Source: Danio rerio
Taxonomy: Eukaryota; Chordata; Actinopteri; Cypriniformes; Danionidae
Reading direction: 5' to 3'
DNA: 64,000 bases
Assembly (NCBI RefSeq): GCF_049306965.1
Contig: NC_133183.1
Coordinates: forward strand, 18,998,001 to 19,062,000
Part shown: in pieces, positions 24,114 through 35,155 of the stretch
How positions within the stretch are numbered: the first letter of the stretch is position 1
Layout of the letters: each line of letters starts with the position of its first letter
The notes under the pieces: model-generated
What the model was told of the DNA's origin: nothing
What the model saw: the letters and a program-made list of their open reading frames with translations, nothing else
Database searches by the model: none
Made by a program: the position numbers and the translations under genes

Positions 24114-26815
24114 TCATTCTGGTCCTCCTCGCTGCAACAAGATAAAAAAAGAAAATGGTTTATCCATATTATGTTCATTTTCCCCTAAACATCACAACAT
24201 AATGATAAAAGAAAATGCTACAATAAAAATCCATTTATTAAACAAATCAATATTGCAAACCGCTAACACTACAATAGAAGATTTAGTCCAAACTGAACGG
24301 CTCATCTTCTCTCAAATATGAAATGAACTGATCAGTTTAAAATGGTGAGCACTAACCTGGATGTAGTCCATTTCATTTAAGTCTAGGGTTCTCCTGCGGT
24401 ATCTCTGAGGGAGCTCTCGAACCACAGCGATGCTGTCAGGGGTGCCGGGGAGTCGACTGGCGGGTCCCGGTGGTCTTGGCGGAGGTGATACTGATGCTGC
24501 AGATGGAGCTGTGGATTGAGAGAGCTGTGGCAGGCTGGCTGTGAGCACCTTCAAAGCCTCTTGTACTGCAAATGCAGCACAAAGAAATGAAACGGTTACC
24601 AACAAGTAATGCTGAGCTTATTGGGTAGAAACACCTTATTTCCATAATGAGAAATTCACAAACAGAAGGCCTTTAACTGTGACAACTGAACTGAAGCTGT
24701 TTAATCGACTAGAACTTCATGCTTTGACACAATATACATTGTAAACAGCGCTACAGAAATAAAGATGAATTAAGTTCATTAATTAAATATACATTAAGTC
24801 ATTTAGTAGATGCTTTTATCCAAAGCGACTTACAAATGAGGACAAGGAAGCAATTTACACAACTATAAGAGTAACAATGAATAAGTGCTGTAGGCAAGTT
24901 TCAGGTATGTAAAGTGTGAGAAGCAAAACATTAGAAATTTTGCTTGATTTTGTTTTTGGTAATACAGTTAGCAGTGGAGCCAGAGAGGCAACTCCACATT
25001 CAATTTCAGAATGTACATTTAAATCGTCATTTTTCTTTAGCAGATTTAAAAAATATATATATTTTTATAAAAATAATTTAATAGAACCAATAACCTTTTA
25101 AATATGCAGCACCTTTTGCATGGAATAACCTGCAAACAAAGTAGCAGTTTAAAGAGTTGGTTTCACTACATACTTTTAAACTATTTGGAATTTGAAACTT
25201 GGGCCTGTGGATGTTTTGACTAGATTTAACTCTCATTGTATGCGTGTTTTGATGGATGAATGATGTTACCTGTTATTTGTTTTGTTTTGTTTGTTTGTTA
25301 AACCCATATGAACTGTATACTGCATAATCTTGGCCAGGACACTCTTGTAAAAGAGATTTTTAATCTTTATGTGCCTTTTCCTGGTAAAATAAAGGTTATA
25401 ATAACTATGGGCAGCATGTTCACCTCACAGCAAGAACGTCGCTGGTTCGAGCCTCAGCTGGGTAAGTTAGCATTTCTGAGTGGAGTTTGCATGTTCTACC
25501 TGTGTTCGTGTATGTTTCCTCCGGGTGCTCCGGTTTTCCCCACAGCCCAAAGACATGTAGTAAAGGTGAATTGGGAAAGCTAAATTGTCCGTAGTGTATA
25601 TGTGTGAATGAGTGTGCATGGATGCTTCCCAGTGCTGGGTTGCAGCTGAAAGGGCATCCGTTGTGTAAAACATGTGCTGGATAAGTTGGCGGTTCATTCT
25701 GCTGTGGCGACCCCAGATTAATAAAAGGATTAAGCCAAAAAGAAAATGAATGAATGAATAAATAGTAATAAGTAAAAACAAACAAAAGATATACATGTAT
25801 GAAGCAATATTAGGTGAAATGAATATTAGTAAAAAAAGATCCTTAAATTTCGATGTCAAAAGACATTTTTAAAAATAAATTGAGCCTTTTGCTGATTTCT
25901 CACACACTTTTGGGACTGAACTGTGCTTCTATGAAAGTGAAAATTAATTTAAATTTTATAATTAAAAAGTTTATAATCATTTCAATCTAATGTTTATGTT
26001 GTTTTCTGATGTTCACGTAGGTTTCAGAACTATGAACTCTTTAATGTGAGTAAATGAGATGTAAATTAAAAATAATTTTTCTCTATTTCAATGTGATTAA
26101 TACTGTTAATATGTTCAAAGAAAAAAAAAACTCTTTAATGTTGACTAAATATTTAGCAAGTTTTTCAGAGATTTATGTGTAATTGGATTTTTCAAAAGGC
26201 ATTTTTTTATTAACAAAAATGTAACAGTAATAGAATAATTCTGAACTCTGTTCCATATTTTTACACAATATAAAGATATTAGTGTCTTGTAAAACAACAA
26301 TTATTCTGTAGCAATTGTGAATTTGACTGACCATTCGGCCTAGAGACGCCCTTTCGGTCTGGAAATTTAATTAAAGGTGCATGAGGCCGAACAACCTGCA
26401 GTGAAAACAAAACAAAACAGATCAGTTCTGTACAAAACACTCACTTATGAATATAGAGACGAACAATCAAACCCACTTTTAACATTTACAGATTTTTTTA
26501 CATTTAAAGTGCATATTGTGTAAGGTGTTACTGAGATGATATCGAGTTTTACACAAAAGAAATAAAGAAAGTGAGAGGAACTTGGTTTGGCCACAAGGGC
26601 ATCTGTCAAACCGGTGAAATCAATGCATTCTGCTCAAGTAAACACACTCAGGATAAATATTACTGTAGACTAAGCGGATAAATGATCCTAATTTCCACAA
26701 TGAGCTGAAATAAACGAGACGTCACATAAAAATGACCGGTGTACAGGCTGAGGAGAGTGTTTACCTGCACGACCCGACTGGCAGCTGCCATCTTGCCACT
26801 CACTTTGCTTCCCAT
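24114..26815 (-). CDS. mrps36: Alpha-ketoglutarate dehydrogenase subunit 4 / formerly mitochondrial ribosomal protein S36
   Basis: KGD4/MRPS36 is a small mitochondrial protein now assigned to the 2-oxoglutarate dehydrogenase complex, where it links the E3 subunit to the E1-E2 core. Minus-strand exons in transcript order: 26815-26765, 26395-26332, 24565-24357, 24131-24114; 342 nt, 113 aa (human 103). The start MGSKVSGKMAAASRVVQ is followed by VVRPHAPLIKFPDRKG, the conserved N-terminal motif. The protein ends with LPQRYRRRTLDLNEMDYIQ and RGGPE, the conserved C-terminus. The middle is a Ser/Pro-rich linker (SPPPRPPGPASRLPG), slightly longer than in mammals. All introns are GT-AG. Met1 or Met9 (AAGATGGC, YY1-like) could start translation; I chose Met1 because MGSK is conserved. 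The last exon codes only five residues. Confidence 0.93.
24722..24905. repeat. Two short dispersed repeats
   Basis: 24722-24780 (GACACAATATACATTGTAAA...GCGCTACAGAAATAAAG) matches the short block at 32885-32940 and 57268-57315 and looks like a retroposon 3' tail. 24790-24905 (GCTTTTATCCAAAGCGACTTAC) is a dispersed teleost repeat of unsettled class. Confidence 0.6.
24906..25408 (+). mobile_element. LINE 3'-end fragment
   Basis: One forward frame reads APFAWNNLQTK, then after a stop QFKELVSLHTFKLF, typical of a non-LTR reverse transcriptase ORF2 C-terminus. It then ends in CTCTTGTAAAAGAGATTTTT and AAATAAAGGTTATAATAA, a LINE-type tail. It is truncated at the 5' side, as is usual for such copies, and interrupted by at least one stop, so it is dead. 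The clade cannot be fixed from this piece. Confidence 0.65.
25409..25765 (+). mobile_element. DANA SINE
   Basis: Plus orientation: tRNA-like head with TCGCTGGTTCGAGCCTC (box B), GTTTCCTCCGGGTGCTCCGG, AATTGTCCGTAGTGTATATG, GGCGGTTCATTCTGCTGTGG and a (GAAT)n tail. It directly follows the LINE tail. The open frames on both strands here (25308-25859) are SINE artefacts. Confidence 0.94.
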
Positions 26816-28080
26816 GACGACATCCGATCACTGCTTCCGGTTCAAACAAAGTAAATACATTAGTAACCATTAGAGGGCGCTGGTGTTAGGGACATGAATA
26901 AATGGCGATGGGATTCAGTTCTTTTGAACAAAGTGCAATTATTAAGCTTATTTAACTCAATTCATTTTGTTGTAGCCGTGATTATCAAAGCTAATAAAAC
27001 TAAAAGTAATAGAAAATTACGTTAAACGATTGAAAATGATTCAAAATATGACTCTACAGGCAAAACATCACAACTGTGGTATTTTTGACTTCCATAAAGC
27101 TAGTCTAATGGAAAGAGTTTATTTGTTTGTGCATATACATATATGTGTTGTTGTTTTCAAAGAGAGATTTGTTCATATATAACTTGCCTGACTTTTTTAT
27201 TATCCAAAAAGCATTTTTTTTTGCATAATTTTTTGGAATTTTGGAGTGATAAAAAATATTTTTAAATTCTCCTTTTGTAAAAAACAAAATAATAATAAAT
27301 AAAAAAAAATAAAGTTTGACTTGAATATGTAAAAAGATAAATGAAGACTTCATTTAATGTTCAGATTTTGTTTGTGCAAGATATGTATGCATATTATCAT
27401 TATTATATGCACGTGTAATTAAACAATGGTTAATTTATATAATATTTATTTAACATTATATTATACATAATAACATATTACATTTTTCCATGCACGTTTA
27501 AATTTAACAATAAATAATTTGAATATTATTTATTTGACATTTATTTAGCATATTTAAACTATTTTTAAATTTGGCAACCAAGCAAAAAACGCATATAATC
27601 CAAAGCCATAGTTCATAAAACACAATGACAGCTTAAATACAGAATTAATATCCATAATATCTACAATCATTTTGTTGACTAGACTGAGCTGAAGAAGCTG
27701 TCAAATCACCTGCTTTAATAAAGCATCCTGAACGAACTTGAACCAAGCTGTCGTTCTAAAGACATATACATACTAATTCATCTAATTAATGAGCATTACT
27801 ATACAATAATAAACAATACTGCAGTAAAACATTGAATACACTGTACCCTATAGCTCACCATGCTAACATGCTTTTATAATAACACCATTTTAAAAGCCTA
27901 CTGATCTTCACATGCTAATAAGCACAACGAACAAGCATTCTTACCAACAACAGGATATTTAGTAGTGTACTATATCCTTAAATCCCCATGATGACCTCTA
28001 AAACACACTAAACACGAGTCCTGACTGTCACTGTAGCGGCCAATCCTTTATTTCTGCTCATGCTTAGTTTTATTCTGCTT
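26816..28080. other. Gene-free spacer between mrps36 and cenph
   Basis: AT-rich head-to-head spacer. The first ~60 bp next to mrps36 should hold its promoter (ACTTCCGGTTC-type ETS core on the minus side near 26828-26840). The rest shows only A/T-rich unique-looking sequence, with no exon or clear transposon ends. Confidence 0.5.
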
Positions 28081-28212
28081 GTGGGCGTGGCTTCGAGATA
28101 ACCCCGATCACGTGGCTGTCACGTGACGTCCCCACTTCCTGGCGGCAGTTTCAGACAGGATTGGAATCGCGCGACTAGAAATCTTTCAACAACAAACAGT
28201 AAACACAACCCG
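28081..28212 (+). promoter_or_regulatory. cenph promoter and noncoding first exon
   Basis: Dense motifs: GC/KLF box GGGCGTGG (28083-28090), two E-boxes CACGTG (28109-28114, 28120-28125), an overlapping CRE-like TGACGTC (28124-28130), an ETS-like ACTTCCT (28134-28140) and an inverted CCAAT (GATTGG). A good donor (CC|GTAAGT at 28213) ends a noncoding exon, and the coding exon has its own acceptor just before the start codon. Confidence 0.65.
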
Positions 28213-28485
28213 TAAGTAAAGCGAGTTGTTTTTATAAGTTCGCTCTCTGAGTCTCTTTCAAAAAACTGGTATCTAGCTACGTTAATTGGAAACGAATGAG
28301 TGTTATACGGTTAATCATTGGCGCTTAACCCTGTTTTGTGTCACAAATCTGCTTTCTGAGATGTGATGTGACGTAACTGTTACTGACGGTAGTTTCTGTT
28401 TTGGGGTTCATTTCATACCAGCAGAATCTTATAATAGCACAACGTTTCAAATCGGTTAAATGTTTCTATTCACAGACATACAAAG

Positions 28486-30092
28486 ATGAGTTCCAGTAAC
28501 GTTAATCATGATGCCCTCGCTTCAGATGTTGACACTCCTAGAAGGGACAACAGTCTTCCTGATCCATCTTCAGTCTCCGATGGGGTGACACCCACAAGCT
28601 TATTAAAGTAATTTTTCATTATTTTATTTGTATAAGTTGTCGTTCTCTTCTTACAGCGAAACTATTTATAACCAATTAACAGTATAAAACATTTTATGGA
28701 ATGGGATTAAAGGGTTAGTTCACCCTAAAAATGAAAACTGTATTAATTTAATTACTCTTATGTTTTAAATTCATGAGACCTTTGTTCATCTTAAAACACA
28801 AATTAATATATAAGATTAAAGGGCACCTATTTTAACCCTTTTACAAGATGTAAATTAGGTTTTTGGTGTCTCCGGAATGTGTCTGTAAAGTTGCATCTCA
28901 AAATATCTGTTAGATTATTTATTCTAGCCTCCAGAATATGCCAATTTTGGTGTCTGAGTACAGTGAGGCTGTTTTTGTAGCCTGTGGCTTTAAACGCAAA
29001 TGAGCTGCTTCTTCCCGCCCACCGTTTCTGCGTTTCTGCTTCTTATATTACGTTACATCAGATAAACAGCACAGTGACAGAGACAGACTTGAAATATATC
29101 TTGAAATACGGCTCATTATTCAAAAATAGCAACTAAGTTTATTTGATGTATTTGTGCTGGAGTTTATTCAAGCCATTCTGAAATGATGCGTCTCACACAA
29201 ATGCTGTTTGCAGTACAGACACAGACATACTAGCATTTACTTACATGATGCGGTTGTGGTGATTACAGCGGTTAAAATTACATAGCGATTTTACTTTCTT
29301 TATTACAAACATGCTCTGTTTTAAAAACGTTGTGTTTTTAATTAAACACCAGTTTAATTAAACTAAGAAAAATCAGCTTACAAAAGTTGATTTTTATCAT
29401 AGGTGCCTTTAAATTCAAGAGCTTTCTTACCCTCCATTGACAGCAAGGGCTTGGGCTTTATCCTGCTCTTTTTCACACCATTAACTGACCTAGGGCAGCT
29501 TGCATCATAGATCTATTCTTGCATGTTTTTAATGCCAAATTCTGACTTCATCATTGAAAGTTGCAGCAAAAATTGTCATTATACCAGTTGATTTTGTTAT
29601 TGTCAAATATTGGTTAGTCCGTGTGAACTGAAGCCTCAGTTTGCTATTGTTAGCTGTAAGGAGCACTCTTCCTCTGCTGCTGTAGCTCATCCGCTTCAAA
29701 GTGTTGCTTATTACTTTAGCAGATCATCTTGGCCAATTCAACATGCCTAAATTGATATTGATGAGTAGTTCAACATAATTACCAAGTTAGTGTTTTTACA
29801 CATTACATAACTTTCTTCATTATTTTTTTCTCTTTCCTCAAGGATGAAAGAAATAATGGAAAATCAGTGTTTTGAAATGAATGTTAAAGTCAGCATGGGT
29901 AAGCTTAGACTTATATTTGAATACGCTTATTTATTAATCACTTATTATTAATTAACCTAATGCTAATTCTAGTGTATGTTTCTTAGGAAAACACAGAGAG
30001 TCATGTGAAGCTGAGGCAGATCTGTAAGTGTGTCTGAAATTATTAATATATATGTGTACTGTATGTTATAAAGTAACAACTCAACTGCATCT

Positions 30093-30160
<68 letters not shown>

Positions 30161-33100
30161 TATTAATGTATTTATCTGTATCTTTGTGACAATCTGTAGA
30201 TCTAAGTATGAAAGTGAAATAGAGCAAGCAAGACTCTCACACTTCAACAAAACACTGGTGTTGAACAGGTAAAGATTCTGTTGTTAGACTTTCTTTTGCA
30301 ATATTCTGTGGCTGTTGACGTTAAAGTGTTTTTGTGTGTGTGTTCTAGAATGCAGATTTGGAGCGCCGTTATTGAAAAGATGATTCAGAATGGGGCAGAT
30401 GCTGAGTGAGCAAATCCTGATTATTTAAATAAATCTAAACGTGTAGTCTAATATACACTTGTCATAACAATATTTTTTTTTTTTTAAATCAAACAGGGAA
30501 CTAAAGGAACTGACCAATCAGAACTCTGAGATTTGTGAAAAGACCATCCAAATTTTAAAGGTGGGTGTGGACATCTGGTTTGCCAGATTTAGAAGAATTT
30601 TTGCTCATGGCGCGGGTCAAAGCAGGTGTTATATAGCTTTAGATTTTCCTCTGTACATTAGGACATGTCCTGTTATTTCTTTCTGAGGAAAAAGTACTTG
30701 CATATATATATTTTCTGCAGTGATTTAGCCATCAGTATGAAAGTAGTTTATGTAGCCATATAAAAAGCTAATTGTCATTTTTTTTAATTGTCAATATATA
30801 TTTTATATATTCCACTGGGTTTAACCAATTTGTCAGGAAGAAGCTTTTAACAATCTAGAATATAAAAATGTAGCACTATGTATTATCAAATGTGTGTCCG
30901 AAAAGGTAGGTTTAAATTACTAGCACTTTACAAAAGGGTTGTATTAGTTAATGGTAATAATGCATTTACTAAAATAAACAATCAGCGCAGAGCAATACAT
31001 TTATTACAGCATTTATTCATGTTTGTTTATGGAAATAAATTGGTTCATTGTTAGTTTAACTCAGTGCATTAACTAATGTTAACAAGCATGGATTTGGGAT
31101 TATAATAATGCATTAGTAAATGTTGAACTATGATTAATAAATGCTGTACAAGTATTGTTCATTATTAGTTAATTTTAGCAAACACATTAACTAATGAACC
31201 CTTTTTGTAAATTGTGAGTTTAACTTTTACACAAATATATGTAGTGCTGAATAGCAAGAACATAATTCCACCCATATTTTGGAATTTTCACAAGTTATGC
31301 ATATGCATTTAATTTGCTTGCTATGTAAATAAAATCTCTTTTCTGAATTTAATGTTAACACCAAAATCTCAATTTTAACTCTCATATACACTCACCAACC
31401 ACTTTATTAGATTAATCTGTCCAACTGCCCGTTAAAGCAAAATTCTAATCAGTAACTTAATGCATTTAGGCATGTAGACATGGGCTGTTTCTCAATTCCA
31501 AGAACGCAGAGAACGGACTTGGGAAGAACAAACTCAGGAGACCAAGAGAACAGAGAACGCGTCATGTGAGAAATAAGTTGCTGCGTTCTTCCTGATGGTC
31601 ACATGACCATCACACATTTTAAATAGAAAATTATTTAAACAGTAACGCATTCATACAACGATTTATTGTTTTCCCCCTTTTCAAAATATATACCATTCTT
31701 AAAAACATTATAAATATATGTTGCGCAATATAAATCAGATTTTAATACGACTTTCAGCAAACAAACATTGTGTTTATTTCTTTATTAAGATGGTTATGTT
31801 TATATTCACCATTTTATTAAGGGGAAACTCCTGAGGTAAATAGGTGATATCTCTCAACTTTAATAATAAATCTATATAAAATGCTGCGCTTTCCACCCCC
31901 AGTCGCAATGACTTCTGGCACTTCTAGAACAAGATCGGTGCTCAAGTCTGCATCGGTGCGTCCTTGATACCAAGAACACATCCGGGAAGTTTCACGCATC
32001 CTCCGTTCTTGCGGTCTTGAGTATTGGAACTGAACTTTGGCAGCTGATAAAGACGTTACCGAAGAACACGAGGACCCAAGAACGCTGAAGAACGCATATT
32101 GGGAAACAGCTATGGTCAAGACGATCTGCTGCAGTTCAAACTGAGCATCAGAATGGGGAAGAAAGGTGATTTAAGTGACTTTAAACGTGGCAAGGTTGTT
32201 GGTGCCAGACAGGCTGGTCTGAGTATTTCAGAAACTGCTGATCTACTGGGATTTTTATGCACAACCATCTCTTAAAAAAAGTGTGCGGTGTCCAGTGTGC
32301 GGCCGTTCTGTGAGCGCAAATGCCTTGTTGATGTCAGAGGAGAATGGCCAGTCAGATTTAAGCTGATAGAAAGGCAACGGTAACTAAAATAACCACTCGT
32401 TACATCGAGGTATGCAGGAGAGCATCTCTGAACACACAACACATCCAGCCTTAAGGTGGAAGGGCCACAGCAGCAGAAGACCACACTGGGTGCCACTCCT
32501 GCCAGCTAAGAACAGGAAAGTGAGGCTACAATTCGCACAGGCTCACCAAAATTGGATGATACATTAGAAAAACGTTGCCTGGTCTGCTGTAACATTAGGA
32601 TGGTAGGGTCGAATTTGGCTTCAGCAACATGAAAGCATGGATCCATCCTGCCTTGCATCAACGGTTCAGGCTGGTGGTGCTGGTGTAATGGTTTGGGGGA
32701 TATTTTCATGGCACACTTTGGGCCCATTAGTACCAGTTGGGCATTGTGTAAACGCCACAGGCTACCTGTATTGTTGCTGACCGTGTCCATCCCTTTATGA
32801 CCACAGTTTGTCCATCTTTTGATGGCTACTTCCAGTAGGATAACTCGCCATGTCATAAAGTGCAAATCATCTCAGACTGATTCTCTGACACAATCTACAT
32901 TGTAAAAGCGCTATACAAATAAAGCTGAATTGAATTGAATTGAAAAAATCAAATGGCCTCCAGTCACCAGATATCAATCCAATAGCACTTTTGGGATGTG
33001 GTGAAACGGGAGACTCATCATGGATGTGCAGCCGACAAATCTGCAGCAACCTAGTACTAGTAAGGTGTACCTAAAAAAGTGGCCAGTGAGTGCATTTGAA

Positions 33101-33701
33101 TAATTATAGCCACAGAATGTTTAATTGCTGATCTTTTTTTCCTCCTAGGAAACACGAGAGCTTCAGGACCAGATTACAGATGTCCAAAAGCAAAGACTTG
33201 GTACTTGATATTTTAATGTGACTTTTTTTTTTATCAGCTAAAGTCTATCGGTTAAAGATTTTGAAATATTTTGACAGGTTGTGATGGTTGCTTTTAAAAA
33301 CTAAAACAGAAAATACATTAACACTTACATTTTTAGTATGATGGCTAGGAAAGTATAAAGGTCTTATTCCTTTTTTTGACAGATCTAAAAGGACAGATAA
33401 AGAAAAAGATGCAGGAGATAAACGAGTTGAAGCAGGAGAAGGAAAACCAGGGAGAGGTTCAGCAGAAAACCAAGGAAAGAGCTGAGGCTGTTCTGCAGAA
33501 ATACCAGAGGATCACCACTATCTTGCAAAATGTGCTCCGGGTATGTGGCTTCCCTTTGTGTTTGCTCCAGTACTTGTCATTATTCTGTCATCTTATTGCT
33601 TCCTTCTTTCCTAGGGAATTATACTGGCTAGTAAAGTAAACTGGAGAGAGGATCCTAAGTTAAGTGACATTGTGATGAAACTGGAACACATACCCAGCTA
33701 A
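28486..33701 (+). CDS. cenph: Centromere protein H, 9 coding exons
   Basis: CENP-H is a coiled-coil subunit of the CENP-H/I/K/M part of the constitutive centromere-associated network at the inner kinetochore. Exons: 28486-28607, 29843-29898, 29987-30023, 30200-30268, 30349-30405, 30497-30560, 33149-33200, 33383-33540, 33615-33701; 702 nt, 233 aa (human about 247). The N-terminus is acidic and Ser-rich (SLPDPSSVSDG). From about residue 41 the protein is heptad-rich and charged (KYESEIEQARLSHFNKTL, KKKMQEINELKQEKENQ). The C-terminus GIILASKVNWREDPKLSDIV matches the conserved CENP-H tail. All introns are GT-AG. A noncoding first exon precedes it. The 2.6-kb intron at 30561-33148 holds a Tc1 element, while the neighbouring introns are about 80-180 bp. 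It is the same direction as mier3 and ends tail-to-tail with pola2. Confidence 0.92.
28703..29520. mobile_element. Degraded MITE (GGGTTAGTTCACC end) hosting another element
   Basis: Starts AAAGGGTTAGTTCACCCTAA, a very common teleost MITE terminus, and continues after the 28820-29408 insertion with TTCAAGAGCTTTCTTACCCT and CCATTGACAGCAAGG, its usual next block. The far limit is vague. Confidence 0.6.
28820..29408. mobile_element. TTAA-flanked nonautonomous transposon in cenph intron
   Basis: Ends AGGGCACCTATTTTA and ATCATAGGTGCCT are inverted; both flanks are TTAA (28816-28819, 29409-29412). It sits inside the 28703-29520 MITE, so it is younger than that copy. Likely Kolobok-type, similar in structure but not in sequence to 22196-23591. 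Confidence 0.82.
30093..30156. repeat. (AT)n microsatellite
   Basis: About 31 AT units in the 176-bp cenph intron before the exon at 30200, leaving roughly 45 bp between the repeat and the acceptor. Confidence 0.96.
30920..31215. mobile_element. MITE with AATGAACC ends, copy 1
   Basis: Arms TTAGTTAATGGTAATAATGC and CACATTAACTAATGAACC pair imperfectly. Interior AACAAGCATGGATTTG and TGCTGTACAAGTATTG are shared with the copy at 50745-51050. No coding capacity. Confidence 0.7.
31484..32110. mobile_element. Nonautonomous DNA element nested in the Tc1 copy
   Basis: Ends GCTGTTTCTCAAT / ATTGGGAAACAGC are a 13-bp inverted repeat with one mismatch. Removing it rejoins the Tc1 sequence GTAGACATGGTCAAGACG, with a short ATGG duplication at the junction. 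The superfamily is uncertain because the duplication is only 4-5 bp. The minus-strand open frame 31817-32119 lies inside it. Confidence 0.8.
32885..32945 (+). repeat. Short retroposon tail inside the Tc1 copy
   Basis: GACACAATCTACATTGTAAA then GCGCTATACAAATAAAGC and three GAATT units. The same block occurs at 57268-57315 and 24722-24780, so it is the 3' tail of a LINE or SINE family. Confidence 0.65.
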
Positions 33702-33952
33702 AGAGGAAACCTTTAAACAGAGCTCTTCAATGTAAATACTCCAGGTTGCCACATTCAGGGTAATGTTTTGTACATTTCTGTAAAGTCATCTGAAAGGATG
33801 TTTTTCTTGTATATTCAGGCTTTTTATTGCAATTCATTTTAGAGTTTTAAAAACATCCTTAATGTGAGAAAGGTGATACATGCTTAGTTTTCATTCTTTT
33901 TAAATTCATTTTAGACTAATCCTTTAATTAAAGTCAATATGAAACCAAGTTC

Positions 33953-33958
33953 AATAAA
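33953..33958 (+). terminator. cenph poly(A) signal candidate
   Basis: AATAAA about 250 nt after the cenph stop, followed by TTCTGTAATGTC. Confidence 0.6.
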
Positions 33959-33979
33959 CCTTCTGTAATGTCATGATTA

Positions 33980-35060
33980 ATGTGAAATCGGCTATTCAAC
34001 AACAAATGTTGAATTCCTAAATGGGTAATTGGTAGGGCCAGACAGAATCTGTAGACATTTTTCTGCTATTTTTGCAGAGGATTTTGTTAAAAAATCTGAG
34101 GCTTTATGTTAAATGATTTTGAGAGTATCATAATTAAAATGTAATATATGAAATAAAAAAATAATACAAACTTATTTAATGTTTACAATGCAAATCCAAT
34201 TAGATCCACTTATTTGGTAAAGAAAGCAAGTCTATGATTAATTTAATTTTCAAGTCTGAAATTAATTTAAAAACTGAATAAATACTAATTTACTCAACTA
34301 AATTCCATGTGGGCCTAGTAATTGGCTTTTGGTTATTTTCTCCAAACGTCTGTGTGGTGTAAATAACATCAGCAGTATAGAGATTGAAAAAGCATGTTTT
34401 TATGACAATTCTTTCTCCTTTGGAATATAAATTGCTCACATAAAGGAAAATGTAAGTTCATTTATTTACCTCATTTACATATAAATAGACAAACAAAAAC
34501 TGCTTTTTCTTCCCCCTAGAAAAGGGCCATTTACAGCATGGTTTGTGTTAAATCTTTTAAAGCACATTTATAAAAGCATCTATTTTATCTTGTTTACTGC
34601 CCCGCCAAGAAAAACTCATTTGGATTGCATTAACTCCTCGTGTTACTAGTTAAAACACTCAATGCATTTTTTTCAACACATCCCACAATTTCTAAATATC
34701 AACCTCTACAAAATGTTTCATATGTCGATTTACGGTTAAAGTACCAAAATTAATACATATACTATGAAAAATCAGAAAACATGAAGATGACCAATTCATT
34801 AAAAACAAAAAATCTAAATCAAACATTTTTAAGGTGTGCCATAAAATATTTCATATTCTCATTTAACATGTTTTCTTTCTTACAATAGACCCAAAATCAA
34901 GTGTATTAGTGCAACAGGATTATGTTTGTTTGTTTTTCTTTTTGTAAACCAACAATGCTTTGTGTGAACCGTTATTTAAAACAGTCAAAATATGGTCAGC
35001 CATTTAGTAGAGCAGGCAGTTAAAAAAAAAAAAAACAATCACGATAGGTTCCCTTTTTAC
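33980..35060. other. Gene-free tail-to-tail spacer
   Basis: AT-rich sequence between the 3' ends of cenph and pola2. No exon, transposon end or RNA gene was recognised. Confidence 0.5.
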
Positions 35061-35067
35061 AAAGTAT

Positions 35068-35073
35068 TTTATT
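35068..35073 (-). terminator. pola2 poly(A) signal candidate
   Basis: Minus-strand AATAAA about 83 nt beyond the pola2 stop codon; gives a short 3' UTR. Confidence 0.6.
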
Positions 35074-35155
35074 TCCAGTCACTATAAGTGGAAAGATTTA
35101 ATACAGATATAAAAAATACAGACATGATGTAATAAAGTTCAAACATTGTATGGTC

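Larger units (their letters stand above)
31389..33092 (+). mobile_element. Tc1-like transposon, inactive, in a cenph intron
   Basis: Left end CACTCACCAACCACTTTATT after TA and right end AAGTGGCCAGTGAGTG are inverted. A plus-strand transposase N-terminus begins near 32153 (MGKKGDLSDFKRGKVVGARQ, then AGLSISETADLLGF, a helix-turn-helix). Further transposase-like sequence continues to about 33055, but the frame is broken several times and parts are missing, so it is not functional. It contains two insertions: 31484-32110 and a short retroposon tail at 32885-32940. Confidence 0.9.

Noticed and set aside
24906-25408. Possible host exon encoding AAPFAWNNLQTK
   Set aside because: The phrase is typical of LINE ORF2 C-termini, the frame has a stop just after it, and a LINE-type tail follows.
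32272-33049. Minus-strand frames of 60-119 residues
   Set aside because: They are antisense to the Tc1 transposase relic, which lies on the plus strand.
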